Shown piece by piece: positions 20,838 through 31,983 of a DNA stretch of 64,000 nt (the stretch's first letter is position 1; each line of letters opens with the position of its first letter). The translations under genes were made by a program, and so were the position numbers. A model generated the notes under the pieces. The model saw only the letters and a program-made list of their open reading frames with translations, was not told where the DNA came from and did not search any database. The stretch is from Collybia mongolica (taxonomy: Eukaryota > Basidiomycota > Agaricomycetes > Agaricales > Clitocybaceae). The stretch is taken from NCBI GenBank assembly GCA_013420905.1, contig JAAXNY010000017.1, forward strand, positions 434,001 through 498,000. Direction: 5' to 3'.

Positions 20838-21049
20838 CAGTGGCTCAAAAAACTGCCCCAATGTTTGTACATTTTTGAAAGATCAATATGGTATGAAGTG
20901 CTGACATAAGCAGGGGACCTGGGGTAATTATGTAAGATACTATGACATCGTGGCTTTCCAATGGACCCTGGATCATGTGATTTGGATCAATATCCATTAA
21001 GCTATAAGCCAAACAAAATGGTTACTTATTGGGGCAGTTTTTTGACCCT
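20838..21049 (+). repeat. Left TIR of the Tc1/mariner element
   Basis: About 212 bp. The arm itself begins with TCAAAAAACTGCCCCAA and ends with the reverse complement TTGGGGCAGTTTTTTGA, so each arm is a small inverted-repeat unit. Confidence 0.9.
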
Positions 21050-21198
21050 TATCTTATTTTCCATTATTCTGGCATTTATGATCCAATGCAAGAACATTAT
21101 GGACTGTGGGAAGAATAAACAATGTCATGTGACTTTATTTGTATCAATTTGACATGTTGGAATTGGTTCAATCATCTTCTTGACCTCTTACCACCATC

Positions 21199-22218
21199 AT
21201 GAAAGCCATTTCTACTGCTCAGCACAATACTGTTGTTTCTCTCCTCAATGAGGGCTATTCTCAGCGTCAAATCAAGGAGAAAACTGGTCTAGGGAAGGGT
21301 ACCATCAGTAGGATCAGCAAAGATGTGGATGGAAACAAAGAAAACAACCTTGGTGGCCGCCCCTCCAAGCTGTCTGTTCGTGACAAACAGTCAATTATTC
21401 GTCAAATCAAGTCAGGGAAGCTTGATAATGCAGTTCAGGCTACCCAATTCATCAATGGCATCATCCCCAATCCTGTCACACCCCAGACAGTCAGAAATGC
21501 ACTCAAGGAAAATCAATTTTATGCTGCTACAAAGAGGAAAGCTCCTCTTCTCAAACGAGCCCATCGCATCCGGCGTCTCCAGTTTGCAAAATATCATGAA
21601 AGCTGGACTGTGGAGGACTGGAAAAGGGTTCTATGGACAGATGAGACCAAAATCAATAGGATTGGGTCAGATGGAAAGGTTTATGTCTGGAAACAAAGGG
21701 GAGAACCACCATCTGATAGAACAACATCACCTACTGTCAAACATGGAGGAGGAGGAAACCTCATGGTATGGGGTTGTATGGGGTGGAATGGAGTGGGAAA
21801 GCTCATAGAGGTGCAGGGGAACATGGACAAGGTTCAATACTGTGAAATTTTGGAGAGTGGAGTTCAGGAAAGTTTTGAGAAGTTGGAAATGGTGGATGGC
21901 GAGCGCTACTTTCAGCAAGATAACGACCCCAAACACACATCTGGACTGGCCACACAGTGGTTTGAAGACAACAACATTCAAGTCCTTGGCTGGCCTGCCC
22001 AATCCCCTGACATGAATCCAATAGAACACCTTTGGGAACATCTCAAGCGCCGTCTTAAAGAATATCCGACACCACCCAAAGGAGTACATGAGTTGTGGGA
22101 TAGATTGGCTGAAGAGTGGGGTGAAATTCCACCAGAGGTATGCCAAAACCTGATAGAAAGTATGCCCAGGCGGATACAAGCAGTTATAAAGGCAAAAGGT
22201 GGTCATACAAAGTATTAG
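21199..22218 (+). CDS. Tc1/mariner transposase (DD34E type)
   Basis: 339 codons, ATG 21199 to TAG, no intron. N-terminal helix-turn-helix with LLNEGYSQRQIKEKTGLGKG (residues about 14-33) and a second DNA-binding helix region to about 120. The catalytic triad is visible: Asp in LWTDETKIN (about 148), Asp in FQQDNDPKHTS (about 240), and Glu in SPDMNPIEHLWEHLK (34 residues after the second Asp). It would bind the TIRs and cut and paste the element. No stop or frameshift was seen, so this copy could be active. The ATG has close upstream context within the element, 150 bases inside the left TIR. Confidence 0.95.
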   Translation: MKAISTAQHNTVVSLLNEGYSQRQIKEKTGLGKGTISRISKDVDGNKENNLGGRPSKLSVRDKQSIIRQIKSGKLDNAVQATQFINGIIPNPVTPQTVRNALKENQFYAATKRKAPLLKRAHRIRRLQFAKYHESWTVEDWKRVLWTDETKINRIGSDGKVYVWKQRGEPPSDRTTSPTVKHGGGGNLMVWGCMGWNGVGKLIEVQGNMDKVQYCEILESGVQESFEKLEMVDGERYFQQDNDPKHTSGLATQWFEDNNIQVLGWPAQSPDMNPIEHLWEHLKRRLKEYPTPPKGVHELWDRLAEEWGEIPPEVCQNLIESMPRRIQAVIKAKGGHTKY

Positions 22219-22232
22219 ATAGAAAATTAATA

Positions 22233-22445
22233 GAGGGTCAAAAAACTGCCCCAATGAGTAATCATTTTGTTTGGCCTATAGCTTAATGGGTTTTGATCCA
22301 AATCACATGATCCAGGGTCCATTGGAAAGCCACGATGTCATAGTATCTTACATAATTACCCCAGGTCCCCTGCTTATGTCAGCACTTCATACCATATTGA
22401 TCTTTCAAAAATGTACAAACATTGGGGCAGTTTTTTGAGCCACTG
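22233..22445 (-). repeat. Right TIR of the Tc1/mariner element
   Basis: Inverted copy of 20838-21049, ending in GGGGCAGTTTTTTGAGCCAC TG before the TA. Confidence 0.9.
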
Positions 22446-22447
22446 TA

Positions 22448-25215
22448 GATTAGGATTAGGTGGTCATGAAGAGGGGATTGCAGCTCATACCTCCAGGACA
22501 TCCGCAATTTCCCCCAAAGTTTCCCAGTCCTCATCTGTCAGCAGTAGTGCACGCAAACCCGGTGTCTTGAAGACCCAATCGTCAATAGCCTGCCATTGAT
22601 GTTAGAGGATAAACCAGTTGAACAACTAAATGCTCACCTCTTTCAGAAGTTCCACTCGCCGAATCATCGCATGAGTGTAATTCCAACGTGTGCGAACATC
22701 CCTAATGACTGCCAAGGCTACACGCCTATCCTGGTGCTCCGTGCCATTCCTGTAGTATTTCATCATTGCGCAATGTTGAAACTTCTTCTGTCGTTGAGGT
22801 GTAGAAACAATCTTATTAGTTATGCATCGCAGCTGGTCACAAGAGGGAACATTAGATGGCACAGGTAAATGACGATGATTATAATACCTTTGATAGAGGG
22901 CTTGCCATTGCCTTTGACTTTTCTTCATCCTCTAGCGAGATGTTCTCAGTTCCGGCATCACCATCAGACTTGTCCAGGAAATCTTCATTGTCCATTTCAA
23001 TCTGGTCGGGATCAGTATCGATATCGAGATGCAATGGCTGTTCCTTATTGAGCGCAAAGTAATCAACATCGTCGGGGTCATCTGCCTCCCCAAGTGCCGC
23101 AAGTATGGCCTGGACAACGAGGTTGACAACGTGGCAAATGCACCAAACATGTAGATTTGGTGATTGAGGTATCCCATATTTCGCTAACAGAATCCGAGCC
23201 ACTGTTCTGATAATCACGTCGTTAACTGAGGCATTATCGGTTGAGACGCTGATGCAGTGCAGTGGATGTCAGCCGATTGTGACGTGGCATTCAGGTCACA
23301 GGTGAAACTTATCTTGTGAAGACTGCCGATCTCGCTGGCTCCATCAGCGAAAACCTTGCCGGCATACAAACCTTCATGTTCCTTATCCTCTAGAGGCTTA
23401 AAATCAATCACGCATTCAATGATTTCCCACTCGTCATTGATGAAAGATCCGACGGTACATGCGAAGGTGTATACCATCTGTGGTGTCATCCATGTGTTGG
23501 TCACATAAGCAATTTTGGATTTGACAGCCTTGGTGTGTATTAGGTGGGCATAAACGATGTTCAAAGGATTTCTCACCGCAAATTCACGGACAACTTTCCC
23601 ATGTAGTTCCTCAAAGATACGAGCAAGCTGGTTACGGACTGTAGTATTGGAGGGCAGTTGGTATGTGATCTTCAGATATTTGAATAACATTTGGAGCGTT
23701 GGCGCTTCTCCAGTAGTCCACGGAAGACTCTCATCCAGTATCCATGCTGCGAAAATACGTAGGAACCCTCGATAGGTGGTAATGATTGCCAGATTCAACT
23801 CTCCCTCCTTCAAAAATGCTTCCATCATCTCGGCACTATGTTTTAGGTTGATCTGTTCTTTGCTTGTTGGTCCCTCACTCTCCACATTCTCTTTCGCCCC
23901 CTTACATTCCGTTACGTGCCCAGCAAGGTTCTGTATCTTCGGCAGCTTAGGTTCCATATTGAAGGTAATGTCTTGCCCATCAACAGTCCTTGGGAAGCTA
24001 CGAATACTGTAAATTTCAACTCGATAAGTTTCATCCTTTCATCTATTGATTTTGACGCACCATGGGCAGGAGTGGCACCGAAATGACCAGCGCTTGGTCC
24101 CTGACCTATCCGTGGTAGCTGTCGGTTCGTGAAAGTGTTGCATGCTCGCATTAACTGGACCACGATGTGCCACCTTTGGCCCCTCCCATTCTTCTACTGC
24201 CCGCAAAGCACTTTCTCCATCTGACTCATCACCAGAATCAATGTCAAGATGGTTACCGTCACTAGGCCTTTTCTGCTGGTTTGTGGATCTGTCCCTGTTT
24301 GCGAGCACTCCCTTTTTGACTGGTCGCCCCTGAAGTTGCCTGTTGGCCTTGCGTTTTCTTTTTTCTTCCATTCTAGCTCGCTAACAAACTATTAGACAAA
24401 CCTGAAGTGGATCTTTTCGGGGTCTGCTTACCACTTCTCGGCCATGCTCAGTCTCACTTACCACCTCATCCCCATCGCTTGTGTACAAAAATTCAGGGGC
24501 CTCCTTATCCAACTCATTGCTACGCTTGGGTGGCTGATATGTTTTGTCCTGTGTATCGTCCTCGTCATCATCTTCAGGCTTAGTGGCCGTGAGAGGGACT
24601 ACATCAGAGGGTGAATTGACAAAGTGACCGCGCGCATGGAGCTCAGCAGCGGAGAGTAAGGCGCCGTTTTCAACTACATCCCCATCTGGCTTGGACGAGT
24701 CTTTCGGGATCACAACCTTAAGATTGGGGCGCAGTTCTGCCAATTAAGGTTAGGATTTCAATCACTGGCATGATGGAACTTTTCTCGAAATCTACACGCT
24801 AACCTTGAGTTTGGCGACGGGGTTTAGTCGTGGCTTCAACCGTCCGAAAATAGGAGTCAAGGCCCTGAGCTCGGTCCGTGGCGTGCCGCTTTCGCTTCTC
24901 GTTTTCGGGGATGATATTTGTGGAGTCGGGCTTGTCTCGGGTCTCTCGGGCCTGTTGTGCCATGATGTTTTTGACGCTCCAAGCTAGGACTATCAGTGTT
25001 GACGTTGAAAAATCCAGGAATGGTAAAAATGTACAGTTCTTGGTTTAAACTCTCAGCCACAGTCAGTCAAAACTTCTATTATGTCTATCGAAAAACTGTG
25101 TAACCATCTATATACTGTTTAACTACTGTATACTCAACTTTGGCTGCCATCAGCTATACATAAACGTAAACGTATACGGAATAAACCGTTTAAAACGGTT
25201 ATATAGATAGAACGG
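22448..25215 (-). mobile_element. hAT transposon relic, C-terminal end missing
   Basis: Minus-strand transposase starts at ATG 24963 (MAQQARETRDKPDSTNIIPE) and runs through several exons to the edge of the Tc1 element. The region upstream of the ATG (25090-25215) is AT-rich and contains a palindrome AAACCGTTTAAAACGGTT near 25185-25202, possibly part of the terminal or subterminal repeat. The other end is not seen: coding text stops within about 50 bases of the Tc1 right border, and the sequence beyond the Tc1 left border belongs to the oxidoreductase B promoter. Confidence 0.75.
22450..24963 (-). pseudogene. hAT-family transposase, frameshifted and truncated
   Basis: Recognisable blocks on the minus strand: an N-terminal acidic, low-complexity region (24963 to about 24400); a BED-type zinc-finger remnant (FRCHSCPWC near 24080, NLAGHVTEC near 23910); the conserved middle (WILDESLPWTTGEAPTLQ, SKIAYVTNTWMTPQMVYTF, LEDKEHEGLYAGKVF); then VSTDNASVNDVIIRTVARIL, where the first Asp-containing block needs a one-base frame change near 23250; LHVWCICHVVNLVVQAIL; VRTRWNYTHAMIRRVELLKE; and DDWVFKTPGLRALLLTDEDW up to about 22500. 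The hAT C-terminal dimerisation region is absent. It is therefore inactive. Confidence 0.8.
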
Positions 25216-25932
25216 TTGGAGCCTTACTTTTATGCGATGTGGCCTTTCTCAGATAACCTAGATTTTTGCGGCGCTAAATGTTCTCCTCAGGACATGCTGT
25301 GGTGCCAGTGGTGGAATTTTCTAATGACCGGAAACTGAATATGCCGACCATGTCATTTTTTTCAAGCTTTGTAGATGACAAACCCCGTGTAATAGTGTTT
25401 GGGCGAGGTTTGACCGGTGACCCTTGCCAGTGGACACTTCTACCAAACCCCATCGAAAATTAGATAGTGGCGCATCCCACCTTACAAAAATCACGACCAT
25501 ATTGATATCGATAAGAATGCGGCGAGGTGAAGCAGGGACTAATGTTAGCTACAGCCACCAGAGTGACATGCTCGAACACCACTAAGAGCTTCGTGGAATC
25601 GCGACACCCCAAAACAAATATGACCTCGTTATTTATTCCGACTTCTGTCTCACTGGGTGGATTCTTGGATAAAAAGGACAATCGCCCCTTTTATTATTCG
25701 AGAGGGTGACATTTTATACAAGAACCCGAAACTCTCGATTCCAGCCCATCACTCAAAACCTAGGGTATAAGAATCTTGCACTGCACTTCTGATGTTTGTG
25801 TACTACCCATGCGGCACGTTAGTATTCATTTCACCTCCCTGAGGCACGACCGTTACCACCACAAAGACCATGCACAGATACCGTGGGAGAGAAAAGAGCG
25901 GAACAGGGTGTTGCACATTACTAACAGATTGA
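25216..25932. other. Between the hAT relic and oxidoreductase copy C
   Basis: No gene is recognised. It contains the 3' flank of copy C. Confidence 0.5.
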
Positions 25933-27877
25933 TCATCTACGGCAGTTCAAGCTGTCATCCCAATCCTCAGAGCCTACGCCGCTGGCTATCATACTTGTCC
26001 TTGATGGTTTTCAGTCTTTTGTAGTGAGAACCAAAGAAAGTCTCCTGAGGGTTCTTCTCGTGAAGTGAAGCCTAATGATAGTATTCATAAGCACAAAAGA
26101 GCATCGACTTAAATAATAATAAAAACGCACTTCATTGAAGTAAGTGGCTGATCCAAGCCCTTCCAGTATCCCCAGTCCGTTCCTGATCCTCTTCCTAGCA
26201 CCTTCAATGACGGAGACAGGGTCCCCATCTGCCCATCCTTCAGAGAAGTTGACGAGTGCGATCGCCTTGCGCCAGTCCGGATGGAGACCGGTTGTTTCAG
26301 GATCAACCTTTGACACTGCACCGCCCGCGACGAAGCTTGAAATGTGTGTTGAGAACAGTGAAAGAGTGAAGATGGGATCCAACGTACTTGATTCCAATGC
26401 CATCGGGGAAGGCTAACATGATATCTGTAACCTTCTCAGGGTTTTGTTCGGCAAGTTTGCGTGGAATGAAGCGAGAACCGAGCTCAAAATTATTTCCTAC
26501 TTGGTTATTCAAGTTGAAGATGTCCATATTCCATGCAAAAAAGGAGTCGTAATGGACTATGTCGTTCTGAACCCCCGCCCCTCCTGTAGCGTTCCTCGCA
26601 AAGGTAAAGAAAGGCTCCAGTACTGCAATGGCATTGGCAGCCGTAACATTAGGCGCGGCAAATATGTATCTTAGCATCCCTTTAGATAGGGCTGAATAGC
26701 TTCCCCATCCAGCATCAGCTAGGGAGGGGTGAATCCTTATGAATTCAGTGGTTACACGCTTCGCTACGGCGGGAGATGTGAAGTTGGTTAGGCCGGTGAC
26801 GACGGTAAGAGGGAATGGGTCGTGGGTCGCATACGTCGCAGAGAGAACCACCGCATATGTTCCGCCGCCACCCCCTCTCAATGCCCAGAACAAATCCGTA
26901 TTGTTGTAGGCATTCACGGTGAGGTATATGCCGTCGGCAGTCACCACCTTAAATTCGACAACGTTGTCCACCCCTTCAAGATTATGTCAGCATTGTGTAA
27001 TACCCTGATGAGTAAAGCCCATCCTAGCTAATCCATGACGAGGTGCCAAAGTACCGTGGCCGCCACCCATGACCCAACCACCGGCGGCACCGACAGTTGA
27101 CCCAGCAGCGCCTACGATAACCCGATCGTGCGCCATAGCAGCGTCGTAGGCTTCATACCATTGGACCCCGGCATCAACGGTCAAAGCTGAAAACTGATAT
27201 TCACCCTGCAATTAAAGAAAGAGGTGAATATGTTTACCTTTATAAGTCTTCCCAGGAGGTGCACCTGAAGGAACGAAGGATGGGTCGTAAGTGATGTTCT
27301 TAAAGTTATGTGTCCAAAGCAGCAAGCCTCCTCGAGCCGTGCTCCGCCCGAGATAGTCGTGACTAGGGAACATACACTTAGTATTGCACAATTGTTTTAA
27401 GAATCAGAAACATTGGACCCACCCAGTATTCTTGATGACCAACCGTAGATTATGTTTCGATACGAATTTGACGGTGGCTTGGACATCTCGAACAGACCGC
27501 GCATCCACACCGACCTCAGGAATACTTCCTTGAGTGCACGGGAAGCCCAATGTCGCATTTATATAACATGCTCTGATGGTTCCATTGGGAAACATAAACG
27601 TCTCCAAGAACGGGTCTTGCATGGATCCAGGTTGGTCAGACCTCCAATGACCATGATGTGCATTCTCCATCACTTCTGAACAGTTTCCTGATGGATTATT
27701 GGCAGGGTAGCAAGCAGAACCTGGAGGTTTAGGATGGAGAAGTGGTTGAGAGAGCTGCAAAGCCAGGTCAGAGAAATCTGATGCTTTTGGCCAGCATTTC
27801 TCCCCGTAAAGGCAACGACAGGAGGGTTTGCCGAGAGCAAGGTGTATGAGAGGAAGTACGAGCCAGGGTGTCTTCAT
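25933..27877 (-). pseudogene. FAD-linked oxidoreductase copy C, lightly decayed
   Basis: ATG 27877 opens MKTPWLVLPLIHLALGKPSC and the exon 1, 2, 4 and 5 frames are open. Two defects are visible. At the end of exon 3 the donor reads CTAGGA (after HGLA, 27014-27024 region) where copies A, B and D have GTAGRA or GTAGCT, so the third intron has lost its GT. In the last exon, compared with copy A, about 20 bases are missing after KDKYD (around 25988), so the frame shifts and stops at TGA 25967-25969. This replaces the GVGSEDWDDSLNC tail, which remains readable in another frame down to 25933. It is probably nonfunctional, although both defects are late or local and transcripts could exist. Confidence 0.75.
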
Positions 27878-29287
27878 TGTCAGAGGTTGAGGAGACAGAA
27901 TGATATCCCCCCGCGTTTTAAATTTGTCCTGACTCGAATAGCTGAATGTGTTCCACTAAACACGCCACTTTGCATGCGGGAGATCAACTTGCACATCCTG
28001 ATTAGTAACGCCCTCCAAAAGGGCGGCTGTATCGGGCAACCCCGAGTCTTGAGTACAAAATGGAAGTCCGAGGAAAAGCTGAACGCCTTACTTTTATGTA
28101 GCTCCATACCGAGAAACGCGATACTACCGCCTAGGACGGAGGGAGCCAGACAGATGACCTCATATGTACCCGTTCCAACTCCTTCAGCCAACCATGAATA
28201 TGGAGTGCTTGACAATGTAAAAATTTAATTGTTAACATTTCGGCCCGAGCGGTATGGTAATTGCAGTACCAGTGTTCGTAAGCAGTGCGCAGAATACAGC
28301 CAACCTGGAGTCAGACATGAGGTGGCAATGGTGTGGTGAGAGAATCAAACCCGCCCATAGATGACCGCCTTGTTTTGGACAATATGACCTTACTGGGTGA
28401 CGCTAGGCGTAACGCGTTCTGCTCTGAACAAGTTGGACCAGAGTCTGCAAGGGTTACGGCAGCAAATTTCCATGGAGTTGTTAGTTTGGCGTTCAGGGAG
28501 TTGGCGAGTTCCTTGCCCCGAGAGGTTATGAGGTAGTGGAGATCTTGATTACCCCAGACCATAGTTGAAGGGATGGGTGTACACGAATCCACATCGCGCA
28601 GTCAAGCAGCAGGCACTGAAAACGTTCAGCATGGGGACTGGACAAAATGAGTCGTGCACGTGGAACGCGAATGCGTGATATTTCGGCAGTCACGGGTCCG
28701 CGCGCACTCCAAACGCTCCAACTTGAATACCCCCAACTCACATCCGTCGAACGTTCGGCAGTATTGTATTGCACTTTGCAACAATTTCGACCATATTGCT
28801 AGCCTGTAAAAATTTGTGACAAGTACTGGCTTAGTGGCTAATCTTAACTGCAACTACGAGTGGTGATACTCAAACCCCAATAGTAGCGGTGTGGTGTGCT
28901 GTGGAGGAGCAATGGCATAACAGCTATAGCCCCATTATTCCAACATCAACTCCCCACCTCACACCCTCGGGGGGTGAAGCTGCTCCAAGTATCGCAGCGG
29001 ATCCTGGGCTAGCGCGGAAAGACAAGCGTCACCGAGAACCTTCAAACAAAACAATACTTTATCCTCTACACTCAAGCTTGCTGGAGAATCAGAACTTGGC
29101 TCTCGCCTTCCACTCGAAACCGGGCTACAAGGATCCTGGCACTGTACTTCAGATGCGTGTGTACCGCCCCCATAGTGCATAATTGTAAATCCACTCGGCT
29201 ACGGCTTGCTGCCTGGGCGAGCTTGCAACCACCATCACAAAGGGCCCGTACTCAGAGCGGGAAAGAGAAATGATACAGAGCGGAACA
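27878..29287. other. Upstream region of copy C and 3' flank of copy D
   Basis: The first 450 bases align by eye with the upstream of copy B (shared words such as GTCCTGACTCGAATA, GTACAAAATG, AGTCCGAGGA). No other gene was seen. Confidence 0.5.
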
Positions 29288-31264
29288 TTATACGTTACTC
29301 ATAGGCCACCTACGACAGTCCAAACTATCATCCCAATCCTCAGAGCCCACTCCACCGGCTACGATGAGCAACCCCCTTGGATCATATTTATCCTTGATGG
29401 CTTTCAGTCTCTTGTAATGAGGACCAAAGAACGTCTTCTGAGGATTCTCCTCATAAAGCGAAGCCTACGAACAACCATGAGCCCAAGTAATGTAAAATTA
29501 GATATAACAAACGCACCTCGTTGAAATAGGTAGCTGATCCAAGCCCACCAAGCACTTCAAGGCTCTTCTTAATTCTCTTTCTTGCGGTTTGGATGACGGA
29601 AGCAGGGTTCCCGTCTTCCCATCCGTCCGCGTAGTAGACGAGTGCAATCGCCTTGTGCCAGGCCGGATGGAGACTGGTTGTTTCGGGATCCACCCTTGAT
29701 ACTACACCACCTGCAACGAAGCTGGAGTGTGTAATGATAATAATGAAATATTGCAGACTAAATTCAAAGTTAACGTACTTGATTCTACAACTATGAGGGA
29801 GCGCTAACATGATATCCGCGACCTTCCCAGGGTCGCGTTCTGCCAGGTCGCGAGGGATGAGGCGAGAGCCTAACTCGACATTGGTTCCCGTTTCACCATC
29901 CGTGCTGAAGGTAGCTGGATACCAAGCATAGAAGGAGTCAAAATGGGCCGTATCGTTTTGAATCTGTGGCCCTCCTCCTGTGGCGTTTCTCGCAAGGGTA
30001 AAGAAAGGCTCCACCGCAGCGTTGGCATCGGTGGCGGTAACGTTGGGCGCGACGAGGAGGAAACTTAGTTCGTCTCTAGACAAAAACGAATATCCTCCCC
30101 ATCCAGCAGAGTTAGCCAGCAAAGGAAGAAGCCTCACGAATTCGGAGATAACTCCCTTTGCAATGGCGGGAGTTGTGAACCTGATTAAACTGGTGATGAC
30201 GGTAAGAGGAACTGGAGCATGGGTTACGTATGTCGCCGAGAGGACGACTGCGTATGTTCCACCGCCACCTCCTCTCAACGCCCAGAACAAATCTGTGTTC
30301 TTGAAGGCATTCACGATAAGGTATATCCCATCGGCAGCGACCACCTCAAATTCGAGAACATTGTCGACTCCTTCAGAACAATGAGTTTTGCGAGCCGCCA
30401 CGATGAGCAAAGCTTGAGCTACCTAGTCCGTATCGAGCAGCGAAAGCACCGTGCCCACCACCCATGACCCAGCCACCAGCAGCACCAATAGATACTGCGG
30501 TAGCGCCTAAGACAACCCGGCTATGTGCCTCAGCAGCATCGTAGGCTTCGCGCCATTGGACTCCAGCACCAACAGTCAAGGCTAAGGGATTTAACGACCT
30601 TAAAGAAGAGAGTGAGGTTTGACATTTACCTTTATAGGTCTTCCCGAGAGGCACGCCTGAAGGAACAAATGATGGGTCGTAGGTAATATTCTTAAAGTTG
30701 TGTGTCCAAAGTAGGAAGCCCCCGCGAGCCGTACTCCGCCCAAGGTAGTCATGGCTAAGCAAAACATACTTGAGCTCGCACCGGCATTTCAGAAAAACAA
30801 TGGTCCTACCCAGTATTCTTGATGACCAACCGTAAATCATGTTTCGAAGCAAATTTGACAGTCGCTTGCACATCCCGAACAGACCGCGCGTCCACGCCAA
30901 TCTCTGGAATACTTCCCTGGCCGCACGGAAAGCCCAGCGTGGCATCTACGTAGCACGCACTGGTGGTCCCGTTGGCGAACATGAACGCCTCGAAGTTGGG
31001 AGCCTGCATGGGCCCAGGTTGACCCGACCTCCAGCGACTATTGTGCGCATTCTCCTTGACTTCTGAACAATTCCCTGACGGGTTATTGGCGGGGTAACAA
31101 GCCGAACCTGGAGGCATTGGATGGAGAAGCGGTTGAGACAGCCGTGAAGCCAGGTCAGCGAAATCCGATGCATTTGGCCAGCATTGCTCCCCGTAAAGAC
31201 ACCGACAGGAAGGCTTTCCGAGAGCGAGGTGGATGAGAGGAAGTACAAGACAGGGTAACTTCAT
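29288..31264 (-). CDS. Secreted FAD-linked oxidoreductase (FAD_binding_4/BBE type), copy D, intact
   Basis: Six exons: 30810-31264, 30630-30754, 30423-30581, 29779-30370, 29517-29721 and 29288-29464. Together they give 1,713 bases, 570 residues, with all introns GT-AG (48-57 bases). The start MKLPCLVLPLIHLALGKPSC is a signal peptide, so the enzyme is likely secreted. The FAD domain shows VDARSVRDVQATVKFASKH, VIKNTGHDYLGRST (the His is at the position used for covalent flavin attachment in this superfamily), GGWVMGGGHGAFAARYGLG and [16 protein letters not shown]. The C-terminal BBE-type region is YDPRGLLIVAGGVGSEDWD. Such enzymes oxidise alcohols, sugars or secondary metabolites to H2O2; the substrate is not predictable here. 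It is the only copy of four without a break. Confidence 0.9.
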
Positions 31265-31894
31265 CGTTCCAGGTCGAGGGAGTGGAACGATATACCGTGC
31301 ACACCCAGCCTTTTAGACTTGTCCTGACTCAAATAACAGACTACTGCACATGCGGGACACTAACGCCCCTATCTGGTTATCATCGTCTAAGAGCCGAGAG
31401 CGCGTCTATATCGGACGACTTCAGATCATTAATATAGTCTGACAGTGTAGGGTAGAACCGATCCTCTTACCTTTTGTATATCTCCCGAACATACGAGAGT
31501 CGTATGTCTACTGAGTGTGCTAGCCAAACAGTACTTGACTAATACGCTTTAGATCACATCATTGACATTTTAGGCCTGAGTGGAATGGAAGCCACAGTAA
31601 ATAGTACTGGTGAGCAGCGTTGATGGTGTAACATGTACAATGGAATATGTACACGTACAGTCGTCGTCCCTATGTGGCCTTGCTGCGACTCGGTGCGCTG
31701 CTTGTGCGTAGCACGACGCCAGCAGAATCCCAGTCCGGCCAAAAAGCAAGCCATATGCACGTTTGCATGTACATTTTTGTGGCGCTGAAGTGTACTGGTA
31801 GGACCAAGCTAAGCCACAGTTTGCGGAAAGGCCCGTGGGCACCTGAGCATCCCGACCATAGTCTTTTCTATTTTGTTCCTAGCAGGTATCTTTA
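31265..31894. other. Upstream region of copy D
   Basis: Contains a TATA-like TTTTAG box at 31308-31319 (shared with the other copies). No gene is seen. Confidence 0.5.
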
Positions 31895-31983
31895 AGCCTG
31901 GTAGTGCAGCGGTAGCACACGCCCATGAAATTGCGGTTGGTTTGACCCTCGGGTGGTTCCCTGTTCGACTCAGGGCCAGGTCA
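31895..31983 (+). tRNA. Possible tRNA-Phe (anticodon GAA) with a 19-base intron
   Basis: Acceptor arm AGCCTGG (31895-31901) pairs with CCAGGTC (31976-31982) over six pairs, one of them G-U; the outermost pair is a mismatch. D arm GTGC-AGCGGTA-GCAC. Anticodon stem CGCCC with GGGTG (31951-31955), loop AT-GAA-A with U33 before the anticodon at 31927-31929. An intron-like insert at 31931-31949 follows base 37, the normal intron site. T arm CCCTG-TTCGACT-CAGGG with a good B box. A run of six T at 32005-32010 could end Pol III transcription. The outer mismatch leaves open a pseudogene or a tRNA-derived SINE head. Confidence 0.55.

Larger units (their letters stand above)
20838..22445 (+). mobile_element. 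Tc1/mariner transposon, 1,608 bp, apparently intact
   Basis: Flanked by TA on both sides (20836-20837 and 22446-22447), the family's target duplication. It has long terminal inverted repeats of about 210 bp (20838-21049 and 22233-22445) that start CAGTGGCTCAAAAAACTGCC. A single uninterrupted transposase lies between them. The TIR arms are nearly identical by eye, so the copy is young. It inserted in the upstream region of oxidoreductase copy B, and the hAT relic ends at its right border. Confidence 0.95.

Noticed and set aside
21727..22254. 175-codon minus-strand frame over the Tc1 transposase
   Set aside because: Shadow of the transposase; contains no motif of its own.
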